Below, one piece after another: positions 16,579-24,415 of a stretch of DNA of 64,000 nucleotides. A program made the translations under genes and the position numbers. The DNA comes from Pseudomonas guariconensis. GTDB lineage: Bacteria > Pseudomonadota > Gammaproteobacteria > Pseudomonadales > Pseudomonadaceae. How positions within the stretch are numbered: position 1 is the stretch's first letter; every line of letters starts with the position of its first letter. The notes below the pieces were generated by a model. The model was not told the origin of the DNA, searched no databases, and worked only from the letters and a program-made list of their open reading frames with translations. The DNA lies in assembly GCF_024127895.1 (NCBI RefSeq), contig NZ_JAMYBK010000018.1, positions 1-64,000 on the forward strand. The letters run 5' to 3'.

Positions 16579-17880
16579 CTACAAAATCGAGAAGTTGTAG
16601 CTAACGATGATCCGCGTCTCGTCCATGTCCCGCGCCCATTGTGCGTAGTTGCTGCGGTAGGTGGAGTTGCGCAGGCGCACGCTGAGGTCCTTGAAGGTGC
16701 CACCCTGCACCTGGTATTTGAGCTCGGTGTCGCGTTCCCACTCCCGGCCCTCGGCGGTGCTGCCTGGCACGCGGATATGGTCGCCGTTGATGTAGCGGGT
16801 GAAGAAGGTCAGCCCCGGCACGCCGAGAGCCTTGAAATCGTAGTCGTAGCGCAGTTGCCAGGAACGCTCCTGGGCCGCGGCGAAGTCGTTGACCTGGGCG
16901 TAGTTGACCAGGTACGGATTGCTGCCGTCGAGGTACGGCATCGCGCTCTCGCCGTACATGCGCTGCCAGCCGGCGCTGACCTTGTGGCCACCCAGGTTGT
17001 AGCCGAGCATGCCACTGAAGGCGCGGTGGTCGATCGCTCCGGCGCGGGCGTTGCCGATGTCGTCGCTCTTGATCAGGCGCAGGTCGGCGACCAGGCTACC
17101 CAGGGTCAACGGCTGGCTGGCCACCAGGCCGAGGAAGTGCTGGCGATAGATGTTCTCCAGCTTCGCCACCTGGTACTGGGCACTGAGGCGGTCATTGAAA
17201 CGGTAGTCGAGGCCGGCCAGGTCGAAGTGGTCGGCCTCGATGCCGCAGGCGTAGCGCTTGTTCTTGCAGTGGACGCGAATGTCCTGGCGGTCGGTGGAGT
17301 CACGTGCGGTGTACTTGTCCAGGCGTGCCAGGGTGAGCTTCAGGTCGCGCACCTCCTGCGAAGTCAGCATGGCACCGTGGAACAGGGTTGGCAGCAGGCG
17401 GCCATCGTTGTATTTGAGCAGCGGCATGTCCGGCATCATCGAGCCATAACGCAGCACGGTGCGCGACAGCCTCAGCTTGCCGGCCACGCCCAGCTTGGCG
17501 TATTCGTCGGCGGAACGGCGCGGGTCATGGCCACTGGAGGGCAACAGCCCACTGTTGCTGTCTGCCGGGCTGGAGTCGAGCTTGAAGCCGGCCATGCCCA
17601 GGGCATCCACGCCGAAACCCAGTGGGCCCTGGGTATAACCGGAGCGAACATCGAGGATGAAACCCTGCGCCCACTCTTCACGTTTCGATGCGCCCTGGCT
17701 GGAACTGCTGTGGCCATCACGCAAATCCCGGTTGAAATAGACAGTGCGTGCTTCGACTTTGGCCGTGCTGTCTTCAAGAAAACCGGCGGCCTGGGCATCG
17801 ATAGCGGCGCACAGCAAGAACAGGCCGGCAACACGGCGCCCAGGGGCCAGAGGAAAGGGGGCAAACATGCGAGGGGACAT
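16579..17880 (-). CDS. OprD-family outer-membrane porin
   Basis: 433 residues, an 18-strand substrate-specific porin. A signal peptide ends at about AIDAQAAG, followed by FLEDSTAKVEARTVYFNRDL, the hallmark start of the family. Further signs are the RLSRTVLRYGSMMPDMP block, the surface loop Cys pair in HCKNKRYACG, and a C-terminal strand ending in a hydrophobic residue (IIVSYNFSIL). ATG 17880 is chosen, 17868 is possible. Such porins admit basic amino acids, aromatic acids or dipeptides; the substrate here is not decidable. Confidence 0.87.
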   Translation of the reverse strand: MSPRMFAPFPLAPGRRVAGLFLLCAAIDAQAAGFLEDSTAKVEARTVYFNRDLRDGHSSSSQGASKREEWAQGFILDVRSGYTQGPLGFGVDALGMAGFKLDSSPADSNSGLLPSSGHDPRRSADEYAKLGVAGKLRLSRTVLRYGSMMPDMPLLKYNDGRLLPTLFHGAMLTSQEVRDLKLTLARLDKYTARDSTDRQDIRVHCKNKRYACGIEADHFDLAGLDYRFNDRLSAQYQVAKLENIYRQHFLGLVASQPLTLGSLVADLRLIKSDDIGNARAGAIDHRAFSGMLGYNLGGHKVSAGWQRMYGESAMPYLDGSNPYLVNYAQVNDFAAAQERSWQLRYDYDFKALGVPGLTFFTRYINGDHIRVPGSTAEGREWERDTELKYQVQGGTFKDLSVRLRNSTYRSNYAQWARDMDETRIIVSYNFSIL

Positions 17881-18228
17881 CCGAAAAGAAGGGCGAATAC
17901 CAACCGGGAGCGCAGTTTGCCCCCGGGACTGCAAGACTGCGGGAAAAGATCCCTGCCATCATCTGCTATGATCGCCCGGGCGCTCTACGACAGGCCATTG
18001 GACCATGGTCTAGACACCCTGGCAGGGCATGCCGCGCACCTTGGCCAATACCGCGCGAAAAACTAGCAAAGTTCCCGGATAATGAATTGAAAGTTTGCGG
18101 TTTACCCACTAGCCGACGACTACTACACTCATTATCAGCGAACAGTTTTTCCCCACCGCGTGGCCGGCGTTTATTGCTTTTCAATGTTCGTCACGTCATG
18201 CCACGGCAGACTTACAGGAGTGATGACA
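17881..18228. promoter_or_regulatory. Divergent porin/turB intergenic region with candidate turB promoter
   Basis: A 348-nt gap between divergent genes. On the plus strand TTTACC (18101-18106) and TACACT (18124-18129) are spaced 17 nt, a reasonable sigma70 match (4 of 6 each), which would give a leader of about 95 nt before turB. A perfect 10-bp palindrome GACCATGGTC is at 18001-18010. No motif for the porin promoter was identified. No gene is seen in it. Confidence 0.45.
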
Positions 18229-18591
18229 GTGTCCAGACTTGCAGAGTTTCGTGCTGCCGAAAAAGCGCTTCAGGAGCAGATGGCGCAACTGGAAGCGATG
18301 AAAAAGGATGCCGGCCTGAAACGCGAAATCGAATTCGAGCAGAAACTACTCGGCCTGATGAAGAGCTATGACAAGAGCCTGCGCGACATCATTGCCATCC
18401 TCGATCCGAAGCAGGCGGCCAAGGCCCCGGGCACACCGCCGAAACAGCAACGCCGCCCGCGGGTGGTGAAGGTCTACGAGAACCCGCACACCGGCGAGCT
18501 GATCGAGACCAAAGGCGGCAACCATCGTGGCTTGAAGGCCTGGAAAGAACAGTACGGCGCCAAGACCGTGGAAAGTTGGGTGCGCTCATGA
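18229..18591 (+). CDS. turB: H-NS-family nucleoid protein MvaT/TurB
   Basis: 120 residues. The N-terminal coiled-coil oligomerisation region (SRLAEFRAAEKALQEQMAQ to about residue 60) is joined by a basic, Pro-rich linker (KAPGTPPKQQRRPRVV) to the C-terminal AT-hook-like DNA-binding domain ending KGGNHRGLKAWKEQYGAKTV. Such proteins bind AT-rich DNA and silence acquired and many native genes. GTG 18229 is chosen because AGGAG (18216-18220) is 8 nt away; ATG 18223 is only 2 nt from it. In P. putida the member next to gloA is TurB; that identity rests on context. Confidence 0.85.
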   Translation: MSRLAEFRAAEKALQEQMAQLEAMKKDAGLKREIEFEQKLLGLMKSYDKSLRDIIAILDPKQAAKAPGTPPKQQRRPRVVKVYENPHTGELIETKGGNHRGLKAWKEQYGAKTVESWVRS

Positions 18592-18673
18592 AACATCAAC
18601 ACACACTTCACACTTTTTTCACAGCGGCTGGTCCAGTATCGAACCAGCTAAAGGACTAGCGACCCCATCACGC

Positions 18674-18727
18674 GCCCGCACATGCGGGCCTCTAATTCCA
18701 GCGCCCTGCCTTCGTGCAGGGCGTTTT
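18674..18727 (+). terminator. Tandem hairpins ending turB
   Basis: GCCCGC/GCGGGC (18674-18689) is followed by CGCCCTGC (18702-18709), a 6-nt loop, GCAGGGCG (18716-18723) and TTTT. The second is a good Rho-independent terminator for turB. Confidence 0.8.
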
Positions 18728-18815
18728 CATTTGCGCGCCCACCTGACTGCCGTATCATGACGCACCTGTCTTTACCGCTGGCGCCTCACGGCCCAGCCCC
18801 GTTCCTGGAGTACCC

Positions 18816-19343
18816 ATGAGCCTGCACGACCTGCAAACCCTGCCCGGCGTCACCGCCCAGCCGGACGCCGCCACCGCCAACTTCGTCTTCAACCACACCA
18901 TGCTGCGGGTCAAGGACATCGAGAAGTCCCTGGACTTCTACACACGTGTCCTGGGCTTCAGCCTGGTGGACAAGCGCGACTTCCCGGAAGCGGCCTTCAG
19001 CCTGTACTTCCTGGCTCTGGTCGACCCGGCCCGGATCCCGGCCGACGACGCCGAGCGCCACCAATGGATGAAGTCGATCCCTGGCGTGCTCGAGCTGACC
19101 CACAACCACGGCACCGAGAACGACCCCGAGTTCGCCTACCACGACGGCAACACCGATCCGCGCGGCTTCGGCCACATCTGCATCTCGGTGCCGGACGTGC
19201 GCGCAGCCTGCGAGCGCTTCGAAGCCCTGGAAGTCCCCTTCCAGAAGCGCCTGAGCGATGGCCGCATGAAGCACCTGGCCTTCATCAAGGACCCGGACGG
19301 CTACTGGGTGGAAATCATCCAGCCTGGCGAACTCCAGGGCTGA
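18816..19343 (+). CDS. gloA: Lactoylglutathione lyase (glyoxalase I)
   Basis: 175 residues, cytoplasmic. It isomerises the methylglyoxal-glutathione hemithioacetal to S-lactoylglutathione. The length and the loop between the two VOC modules match the long eukaryote-like, Zn-type enzyme known from P. putida. Likely metal ligands are H27 (NHTMLRVKD), E93 (VLELTHNHG), H120 (GFGHICISV) and E166 (YWVEIIQ). Glutathione contacts are expected around RVKDIEKSLDFY. It follows turB after a terminator and so has its own promoter. Confidence 0.93.
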   Translation: MSLHDLQTLPGVTAQPDAATANFVFNHTMLRVKDIEKSLDFYTRVLGFSLVDKRDFPEAAFSLYFLALVDPARIPADDAERHQWMKSIPGVLELTHNHGTENDPEFAYHDGNTDPRGFGHICISVPDVRAACERFEALEVPFQKRLSDGRMKHLAFIKDPDGYWVEIIQPGELQG

Positions 19344-19364
19344 AACCTGCGCGGTACGCTCGTC

Positions 19365-19384
19365 GGGCCGGGAACTCCCGGCCC
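19365..19384 (+). terminator. Hairpin after gloA
   Basis: GGGCCGGG (19365-19372), loop AACT, CCCGGCCC (19377-19384). A strong stem 20 nt after the gloA stop, but no T-run follows. Confidence 0.5.
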
Positions 19385-19437
19385 CTCGCTGTGGTATATG
19401 GAAATGACCGCTTCCAAGCCACAGCGAGGTAAGGACG

Positions 19438-19686
19438 ATGCAAACCCTTCACTGTGAATACCGCGACCACACCATCACCGCCAGCGTGATGGCTCACCCG
19501 GACTCCCCCCTGCCCTATGCCGCCGGCTGCCGGATCACCGACCCGGAAGGGCACACCAGCAGGCGCATCGCGCTGCCATTGAAGATGGCGTTTCTCTGCG
19601 ACCTGGAAAATGCCCAGCATGCGGCGCTCGCCCATGGGCGGTGGCTGGTCGACCAGCAGCTGGATGGCCATCGCAAGGCCTTCTGA
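19438..19686 (+). CDS. Small conserved-looking hypothetical protein
   Basis: 82 residues, no signal peptide or membrane segment. The sequence is mixed alpha/beta in character (LHCEYRDHTITASV, RIALPLKMAFLCDLENAQ, HGRWLVDQQLDG). GAGGTAAGGACG ahead of ATG 19438 supplies a ribosome-binding site. It is not recognised. It lies after gloA on the same strand and ends at a bidirectional hairpin. Codon use looks like that of its neighbours. Confidence 0.65.
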   Translation: MQTLHCEYRDHTITASVMAHPDSPLPYAAGCRITDPEGHTSRRIALPLKMAFLCDLENAQHAALAHGRWLVDQQLDGHRKAF

Positions 19687-19701
19687 GCCTTGGTGAACCG
19701 G

Positions 19702-19720
19702 GGGGCCGCACAGCGGCCCC
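19702..19720. terminator. Bidirectional hairpin between convergent genes
   Basis: GGGGCCGC, loop ACA, GCGGCCCC, placed between the stop of the small hypothetical gene (plus) and the stop of the shikimate-dehydrogenase-like gene (minus, 19722). Confidence 0.55.
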
Positions 19721-19721
19721 G

Positions 19722-20546
19722 TCAATCCTGCCCCCGGGCATGGACCACCGCGGCGTCCACCTGCGCCTGCGTCGGACGCACCCCGGTGTACAGCACGAAC
19801 TGCTCCAGCGCCTGCAGGGCAATGACCTCCAACCCAGTGATGACCGGCTTGCCCAACACCTCGGCCCGGGCGATCAACGGCGTGCGCGCCGGCATCGCGA
19901 CCACGTCGAATACCCGTTCGGCCGCCGCGATGGCAGTTTCCGGAAACGCCAGCTGCTGCGCCTCGGGCCCGCCCGCCATGCCGATCGGCGTGACGTTCAC
20001 CAACATCGGCGGGCACAGGTCGTCCAGCTCGGCCTGCCAGCGATAACCGCAAACATCCGCCAATTGCCGCCCGGCCTGCTCATTGCGGGCGACGATGATC
20101 CCTTCCCGGAACCCGGCGTCCCGCAGCGCGCTGGCCACCGCCTTGGCCATACCGCCGCTGCCACGCAAGGCAAACGCGGTACCCGGATCGACCTCATGCC
20201 GTGCAAGCAACTGGCGCACCGCCAGGTAGTCGGTGTTGTACGCCTTCAGATGGCCGTCGCTATTGACCAGCGTATTGACCGATTCGATCGCCGCCGCCGA
20301 CGGGTCGATCTCGTCGACCAGCGCCATGCAGGCTTCCTTGTAGGGCATCGACACGCCACAACCGCGAATACCCAGGGCCCGGATGCCCGCCACCGCCGCC
20401 GGCAGGTCCTGGGTGGTCATGGCCTTGTAGTAATAGTCCAGGCCCAACTGCTGGTAGAGGTGGTTGTGAAAGCGTACCCCGAAGGTGCCGGGCCGCCCGG
20501 CCAGGGAAATGCACAGGACGGTGTCTCTGCTGGGTGGGATGGCCAT
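19722..20546 (-). CDS. Shikimate 5-dehydrogenase-like protein
   Basis: 274 residues, AroE/YdiB superfamily NAD(P)-dependent oxidoreductase. Visible family features: GVSMPYKEACMALVDEID with the catalytic Lys, SVNTLVN, the catalytic Asp in AYNTDYLAV, and the nucleotide-binding ALRGSGGMAKAVASAL loop. The N-terminal SxS shikimate-binding motif is replaced by CISLAGRPG, so it is probably an AroE-like paralogue rather than the biosynthetic AroE. The gene stands alone, with no aro genes around it. Confidence 0.8.
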   Translation of the reverse strand: MAIPPSRDTVLCISLAGRPGTFGVRFHNHLYQQLGLDYYYKAMTTQDLPAAVAGIRALGIRGCGVSMPYKEACMALVDEIDPSAAAIESVNTLVNSDGHLKAYNTDYLAVRQLLARHEVDPGTAFALRGSGGMAKAVASALRDAGFREGIIVARNEQAGRQLADVCGYRWQAELDDLCPPMLVNVTPIGMAGGPEAQQLAFPETAIAAAERVFDVVAMPARTPLIARAEVLGKPVITGLEVIALQALEQFVLYTGVRPTQAQVDAAVVHARGQD

Positions 20547-20777
20547 TGCCTGTTCCTTCTCGCTGAATCGTTCATGCAGCGTAACAGAGAGTGCCTGCCA
20601 TCCTTACACAACCTTTACCCTGCACCCGCTACTCGCTTGACGGTCACCGCTGTCATCATGGGGACACCCACTGCGCTGGCGATCGTTGATAAAAGCAATG
20701 ATCACTATCGAGGAAGTTGATTTCAAAACGCGCCGATGGCTCCGTAAGGTAGGGCCAAGTTCCACAGGAGATACCCA

Positions 20778-20960
20778 ATGGCCACTATCCAGATCATGTC
20801 CGTCATCGGCAGCGCCGTCCCGGCTCCCTTGCGTGAACAGGGAATGCTGGCTTGCTGGTACCTGGTGCGCAATGGCGAGGCGGTCAGCGGCCCGCTGGCA
20901 TCGCGGGCTTCGGCCCAGGCCCTTGCCGAACGACTGCAGGCTACAAGCTTGCTCGCCTGA
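20778..20960 (+). CDS. Small hypothetical protein
   Basis: 60 residues, starting MATIQIMSVIGSAVPAPLRE and ending ERLQATSLLA. AGGAG lies 9 nt before ATG 20778 and a strong terminator follows, both arguing for a real gene. No domain is recognised; it has no membrane segment. The middle (WYLVRNGEAVSGPLASRASAQALAE) resembles short Pseudomonas proteins of unknown role. Confidence 0.65.
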   Translation: MATIQIMSVIGSAVPAPLREQGMLACWYLVRNGEAVSGPLASRASAQALAERLQATSLLA

Positions 20961-20997
20961 ACGAATTTTGTTGTGCGTTGCTCTCTATGCCTCTGTT

Positions 20998-21024
20998 GCC
21001 CGCCTTCCCTGGCGGGCTTTTTTT
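20998..21024 (+). terminator. Rho-independent terminator
   Basis: GCCCGCC (20998-21004), loop TTCCCT, GGCGGGC (21011-21017), then seven T. It ends the small gene at 20778-20960. Confidence 0.88.
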
Positions 21025-21201
21025 GACCTGGCGAGCCGACGAACGGCGCCGGGGAGAAACGTTCCAGCATGAAGCTTTTTTCATTTCGGCGCCTGCGATC
21101 AACGAGCAATCGACAGCACTTCGACCATACTCCAGAATGCACGGTTTCTGGGGGAAACCCTTGCACAGCCAACGACATACCAACCTTTAGTGAGCCTCAA
21201 C

Positions 21202-22128
21202 GTGAAAACTCCCCTGTCCATTCTCAGCCTGCTGCTGTTGCTCACAGGAACCGCCATCCCTCCGTCGACCGCTGCTGCACAACCCTCGACCCAGGTACAA
21301 CGCGACCCCGCCAAGCTGCACCTGGCCTCTGGCAGCGCCCTGCTGATCGACCTGAACACCCACAAGGAGCTGTACGCCAGCCATGCCGACCGCGTGGTGC
21401 CGATCGCCTCGGTGACCAAGCTGATGACCGCGATGGTGGTGCTCGACGCCAGGCAGCCGATGGACGAAATGCTCACCATGACCATCGCCAACAACCCACA
21501 GATGAAAGGTGTCTATTCGCGGGTGCGGCTGGGCAGCCAACTGAACCGGCGCGAGACCTTGCTGATCACCCTGATGTCGTCGGAGAACCGCGCAGCCAAT
21601 AGCCTGGCCAACCATTACCCGGGCGGTTATGGCGCCTTCATCAAGGCGATGAACGCCAAGGCCCGCAGCCTGGGCATGACGCAGACCCGCTATGTCGAGC
21701 CCACGGGCCTGTCGACCCAGAACGTCTCCACGGCCCGCGACCTGGCCAAGCTGCTGCTGGCGTCGCGCAAGTACCCGATGCTCAGCGAGCTGTCCACCAC
21801 CCGCGAGAAGACCGTGGCCTTCCGCAAGCCCAACTACACCCTGGGCTTTCGCAATACCGACCACCTGGTGAACAAGAGCGACTGGGACATCACGCTGACC
21901 AAGACCGGCTTCACCAACGATGCCGGCCACTGCCTGGTGCTGCTGACCAAGATGGACAACCGCCCGGTGGCCATGGTGATCCTCGACGCCTTCGGCAAGT
22001 ACACCCACTTCGCCGATGCCAGCCGCATGCGCCAATGGCTGGAAACCGGCACGGCCAAGCCGGCGCCGGCGGTGGCGATGCAGTACAAGGCCGAACGCCA
22101 GAACCGCGCGCGGCTGGCAGCGGATTGA
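21202..22128 (+). CDS. pbpG: D-alanyl-D-alanine endopeptidase (penicillin-binding protein 7 type)
   Basis: 308 residues, exported to the periplasm, S11 serine peptidase that cleaves peptidoglycan cross-links. A signal peptide (LSILSLLLLLTGTAI) is followed by the three active-site motifs: SVTK (Ser nucleophile and Lys), SEN and KTG (LTKTGFTNDAGH). GTG 21202 is preferred because GTGAG lies 7 nt before it and the resulting N-terminus (MKTPLSILSL) fits the family; GTG 21190 is possible. It stands alone between a terminator and a palindromic repeat. Confidence 0.9.
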   Translation: MKTPLSILSLLLLLTGTAIPPSTAAAQPSTQVQRDPAKLHLASGSALLIDLNTHKELYASHADRVVPIASVTKLMTAMVVLDARQPMDEMLTMTIANNPQMKGVYSRVRLGSQLNRRETLLITLMSSENRAANSLANHYPGGYGAFIKAMNAKARSLGMTQTRYVEPTGLSTQNVSTARDLAKLLLASRKYPMLSELSTTREKTVAFRKPNYTLGFRNTDHLVNKSDWDITLTKTGFTNDAGHCLVLLTKMDNRPVAMVILDAFGKYTHFADASRMRQWLETGTAKPAPAVAMQYKAERQNRARLAAD

Positions 22129-22139
22129 CTGCGCAGCCA

Positions 22140-22156
22140 GGGCTGCGTTGCAGCCC
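22140..22156 (+). terminator. Palindrome of the GGGCTGC-NNN-GCAGCCC family after pbpG
   Basis: GGGCTGC, loop GTT, GCAGCCC, 11 nt past the pbpG stop. One of five such elements in the window; no T-run. Confidence 0.6.
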
Positions 22157-22177
22157 AAGGTGACACCCCAGGCCCTC

Positions 22178-22609
22178 TCAGGCCTGGGTGCTGACCATAC
22201 CGCCAGCACTGCTGCCACCGGCTTTGCTCAGAGCCTCGAGCAACTGGGCGGTAGCCGCCAGGATCTCGCCATTGAGGGTGGCGATGCTGGCCTGCTTGGC
22301 GCTGACCGCCGCCAGCTTGCTGGTTTCGTCCATCTCCCGCTGCATGAGCTCGGCCAGTTGCTTCTGCTCCTCGGCCAACTGCTTCTGCAGCTTCTTGATC
22401 ATCTCGCGCAATTGCTTGATGTGCGGCGGCTCGCTGCTGTCCTCGGCACTTTGCGCCTGTTGCGCTCGCTCGCCACCACGAAGCCCGGACACATCGACCT
22501 GCAAGCGCCCTTCGCGCTGGCGCCCCTGCCCGGCCTCGCTCACCTCGCCAGCATTGGGCAGCGATGCCGCGGGGATGTTGATTGCGGTGATTCCTACCAT
22601 GTTCCCCAT
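22178..22609 (-). CDS. Coiled-coil hypothetical protein
   Basis: 143 residues. Residues about 60-125 form a Gln/Glu/Lys-rich coiled coil (IKQLREMIKKLQKQLAEEQK, ELMQREMDETSKLAA) followed by a short Gly/Ser tail. No signal peptide or domain is recognised. The N-terminal MVGITAINIPAA resembles the start of small Pseudomonas proteins of unknown role. ATG 22609 or 22600 can be used; GAGGA lies before both. It is divergent from pvdA but shows no iron-regulation motif on its own strand. Confidence 0.65.
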   Translation of the reverse strand: MGNMVGITAINIPAASLPNAGEVSEAGQGRQREGRLQVDVSGLRGGERAQQAQSAEDSSEPPHIKQLREMIKKLQKQLAEEQKQLAELMQREMDETSKLAAVSAKQASIATLNGEILAATAQLLEALSKAGGSSAGGMVSTQA

Positions 22610-22694
22610 GTCCTCACTTGAGTCCTTGTACCCCGCTTCTATCGGCTATCCAGGACATTTCTTGAGTCGAGTGACCGCCGCAAGCCCCCCCAGG

Positions 22695-22718
22695 TAAATT
22701 CTCCACCCTCCGGCTCGT
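22695..22718 (+). promoter_or_regulatory. PvdS-type (iron-starvation) promoter of pvdA
   Basis: TAAAT (22695-22699), 16 nt, CGT (22716-22718): an exact match to the TAAAT-N16/17-CGT iron-starvation box recognised by the ECF sigma factor PvdS. It lies about 75 nt before the pvdA start. Confidence 0.8.
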
Positions 22719-22793
22719 CCTAATCGGTGTACTTGCGCAGGACTCGGAGCGCCTTGCGCGGCGCCTCTACACGACTATCCAAGGAACGCCTCC

Positions 22794-24128
22794 ATGAGCC
22801 AGACCTCTTCCCCCGAAAAAATCCACGACCTTATCGGCGTCGGCTTCGGCCCTTCCAACCTGGCCCTGGCCATTGCCTTGGAAGAGCTCGCCGAAACCAA
22901 CGGCCATGCCCTCGATGCCCTGTTCATCGACAAGCAGAGCGACTACCGCTGGCACGGCAACACCCTGGCCACCCAGAGCGAATTGCAGATTTCCTTCCTC
23001 AAGGACCTGGTCTCGCTGCGCAACCCCACCAGCCCATACAGCTTCGTCAACTACCTGCACCAGAAACAACGCCTGGCCGACTTCATCAACCTCGGTACGT
23101 TCTACCCCTGCCGACTGGAATACAACGACTACCTGCGCTGGGCCGCCGAGCATTTCGCCACCCAGGCGGTGTATGGCGAAGAGGTGCTGCGCATCGAACC
23201 GGAACTGCGCGACGGTCGCGTCGATCACCTGCGCCTGGTATCTCGCGACCAGCAGGGTCGCGAACACCTGCGCCGTGCACGTTCGGTGGTGGTCGGCAGT
23301 GGCGGCACGCCGAAGATCCCCGAGGCCTTCCGCGCCTTCAAGGGCGACCCTCGTATCTTCCACCACTCCCAGTACCTGAGCGCCCTGCAGCAACTGCCTT
23401 GCACCGAGGGCAAGCCGATGCGCATCGCCGTGGTCGGCTCCGGCCAGAGCGCCGCCGAGGCCTTCATCGACCTCAACGACAGTTATCCATCGGTCAAGGT
23501 CGACATGATCCTGCGCGCCTCGGCGCTCAAGCCGGCCGACGACAGCCCGTTCGTCAACGAGATCTTCGCCCCCGAGTACACCGACCTGGTGTTCAACCAG
23601 CCCCACGCCGAGCGCGAAAAACTCATCGCCGAGTACCACAACACCAACTACTCGGTGGTCGATGTCGACCTGCTCGAACGCATCTACGGCATTCTCTATC
23701 GCCAGAAGGTCGCCCACAATCACCGTCATGCCGTACTTTGCCGTCGCACTATCGAAGATGTGGTGAACACCGCCGAAGGTATCGAACTGACCCTGCGCGA
23801 CCTGGCCACCAACGTACGCCAGACCCATCGCTACGACGCGGTCATCCTCGCCACCGGCTACGAGCGCCGCTCCCACCGCGAACTGCTCGCCCCCCTGCAG
23901 CAGCACCTGAAGGACTTCGACGTGGACCGCGACTATCGCGCCCTGGCCAGCCCGGAGTTCGGCGCCAGTGTCTACCTACAAGGCTTCTGCGAAGCATCCC
24001 ATGGCCTGAGCGATACCTTGCTGTCTGTGCTGCCGGTACGCGCCGCTGAAATCGGTCAGTCGCTGTACAAGCACCTGAGCAAACAAGCCACGGGGGCACA
24101 TGACGTCGTAGCGCTTACCCGCGCCTGA
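22794..24128 (+). CDS. pvdA: L-ornithine N5-monooxygenase
   Basis: 444 residues, flavin-dependent hydroxylase that makes N5-hydroxyornithine for the pyoverdine peptide. The FAD motif GVGFGPSNLALAIA is near residue 15, the substrate-side WHGNTLATQSELQISFLKDL follows, the NADPH motif VVGSGQSAAEAFIDL is central, and the ATGYERR motif is near the C-terminus. AAGGA lies 9 nt before ATG 22794. A PvdS-type promoter sits upstream and the fpv iron-release operon begins downstream on the same strand, consistent with Fur/PvdS control. Confidence 0.95.
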   Translation: MSQTSSPEKIHDLIGVGFGPSNLALAIALEELAETNGHALDALFIDKQSDYRWHGNTLATQSELQISFLKDLVSLRNPTSPYSFVNYLHQKQRLADFINLGTFYPCRLEYNDYLRWAAEHFATQAVYGEEVLRIEPELRDGRVDHLRLVSRDQQGREHLRRARSVVVGSGGTPKIPEAFRAFKGDPRIFHHSQYLSALQQLPCTEGKPMRIAVVGSGQSAAEAFIDLNDSYPSVKVDMILRASALKPADDSPFVNEIFAPEYTDLVFNQPHAEREKLIAEYHNTNYSVVDVDLLERIYGILYRQKVAHNHRHAVLCRRTIEDVVNTAEGIELTLRDLATNVRQTHRYDAVILATGYERRSHRELLAPLQQHLKDFDVDRDYRALASPEFGASVYLQGFCEASHGLSDTLLSVLPVRAAEIGQSLYKHLSKQATGAHDVVALTRA

Positions 24129-24134
24129 ATATCA

Positions 24135-24153
24135 GGGGCTGCAACGCAGCCCC
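24135..24153 (+). terminator. Palindrome GGGGCTGC-AAC-GCAGCCCC after pvdA
   Basis: Perfect 8-bp stem with a 3-nt loop, 6 nt past the pvdA stop. It is the same element type as at 22140, 30561, 48232 and 59697. Confidence 0.65.
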
Positions 24154-24333
24154 AATGTTGTTCAACTTGAAGCGCCCTCCCCCATGCACAGCGCCCCCTC
24201 CTGGCGCTGTGCCGCCCGCTGATGCCCAGTTGGCAACCCCTCCCAGATACAATCTGCAAAAACCAGGGCCCAGGCAGGCCCGAAAGCCCCTAATGGCCAT
24301 CGCTGAAATATTTGCTTTCATTTACAGTGGCAG

Positions 24334-24352
24334 GATTTCGATTCTCATTCGT
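24334..24352 (+). promoter_or_regulatory. Weak Fur-like site upstream of fpvG
   Basis: This 19-mer matches 11 of 19 positions of the GATAATGATAATCATTATC Fur consensus, including GAT-N3-GAT-N2-TCATT. Just downstream TAAAT (24358-24362) and CGT (24381-24383) resemble a PvdS promoter, but the spacing is 18 nt rather than 16-17. Iron control of the operon is expected, but these motifs alone are weak evidence. Confidence 0.4.
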
Positions 24353-24415
24353 CTTATTAAATGCAGCCTCCAGGTTGAGCCGTGACTCGACCCTCATTTT
24401 TCAGAAGACCGACCG

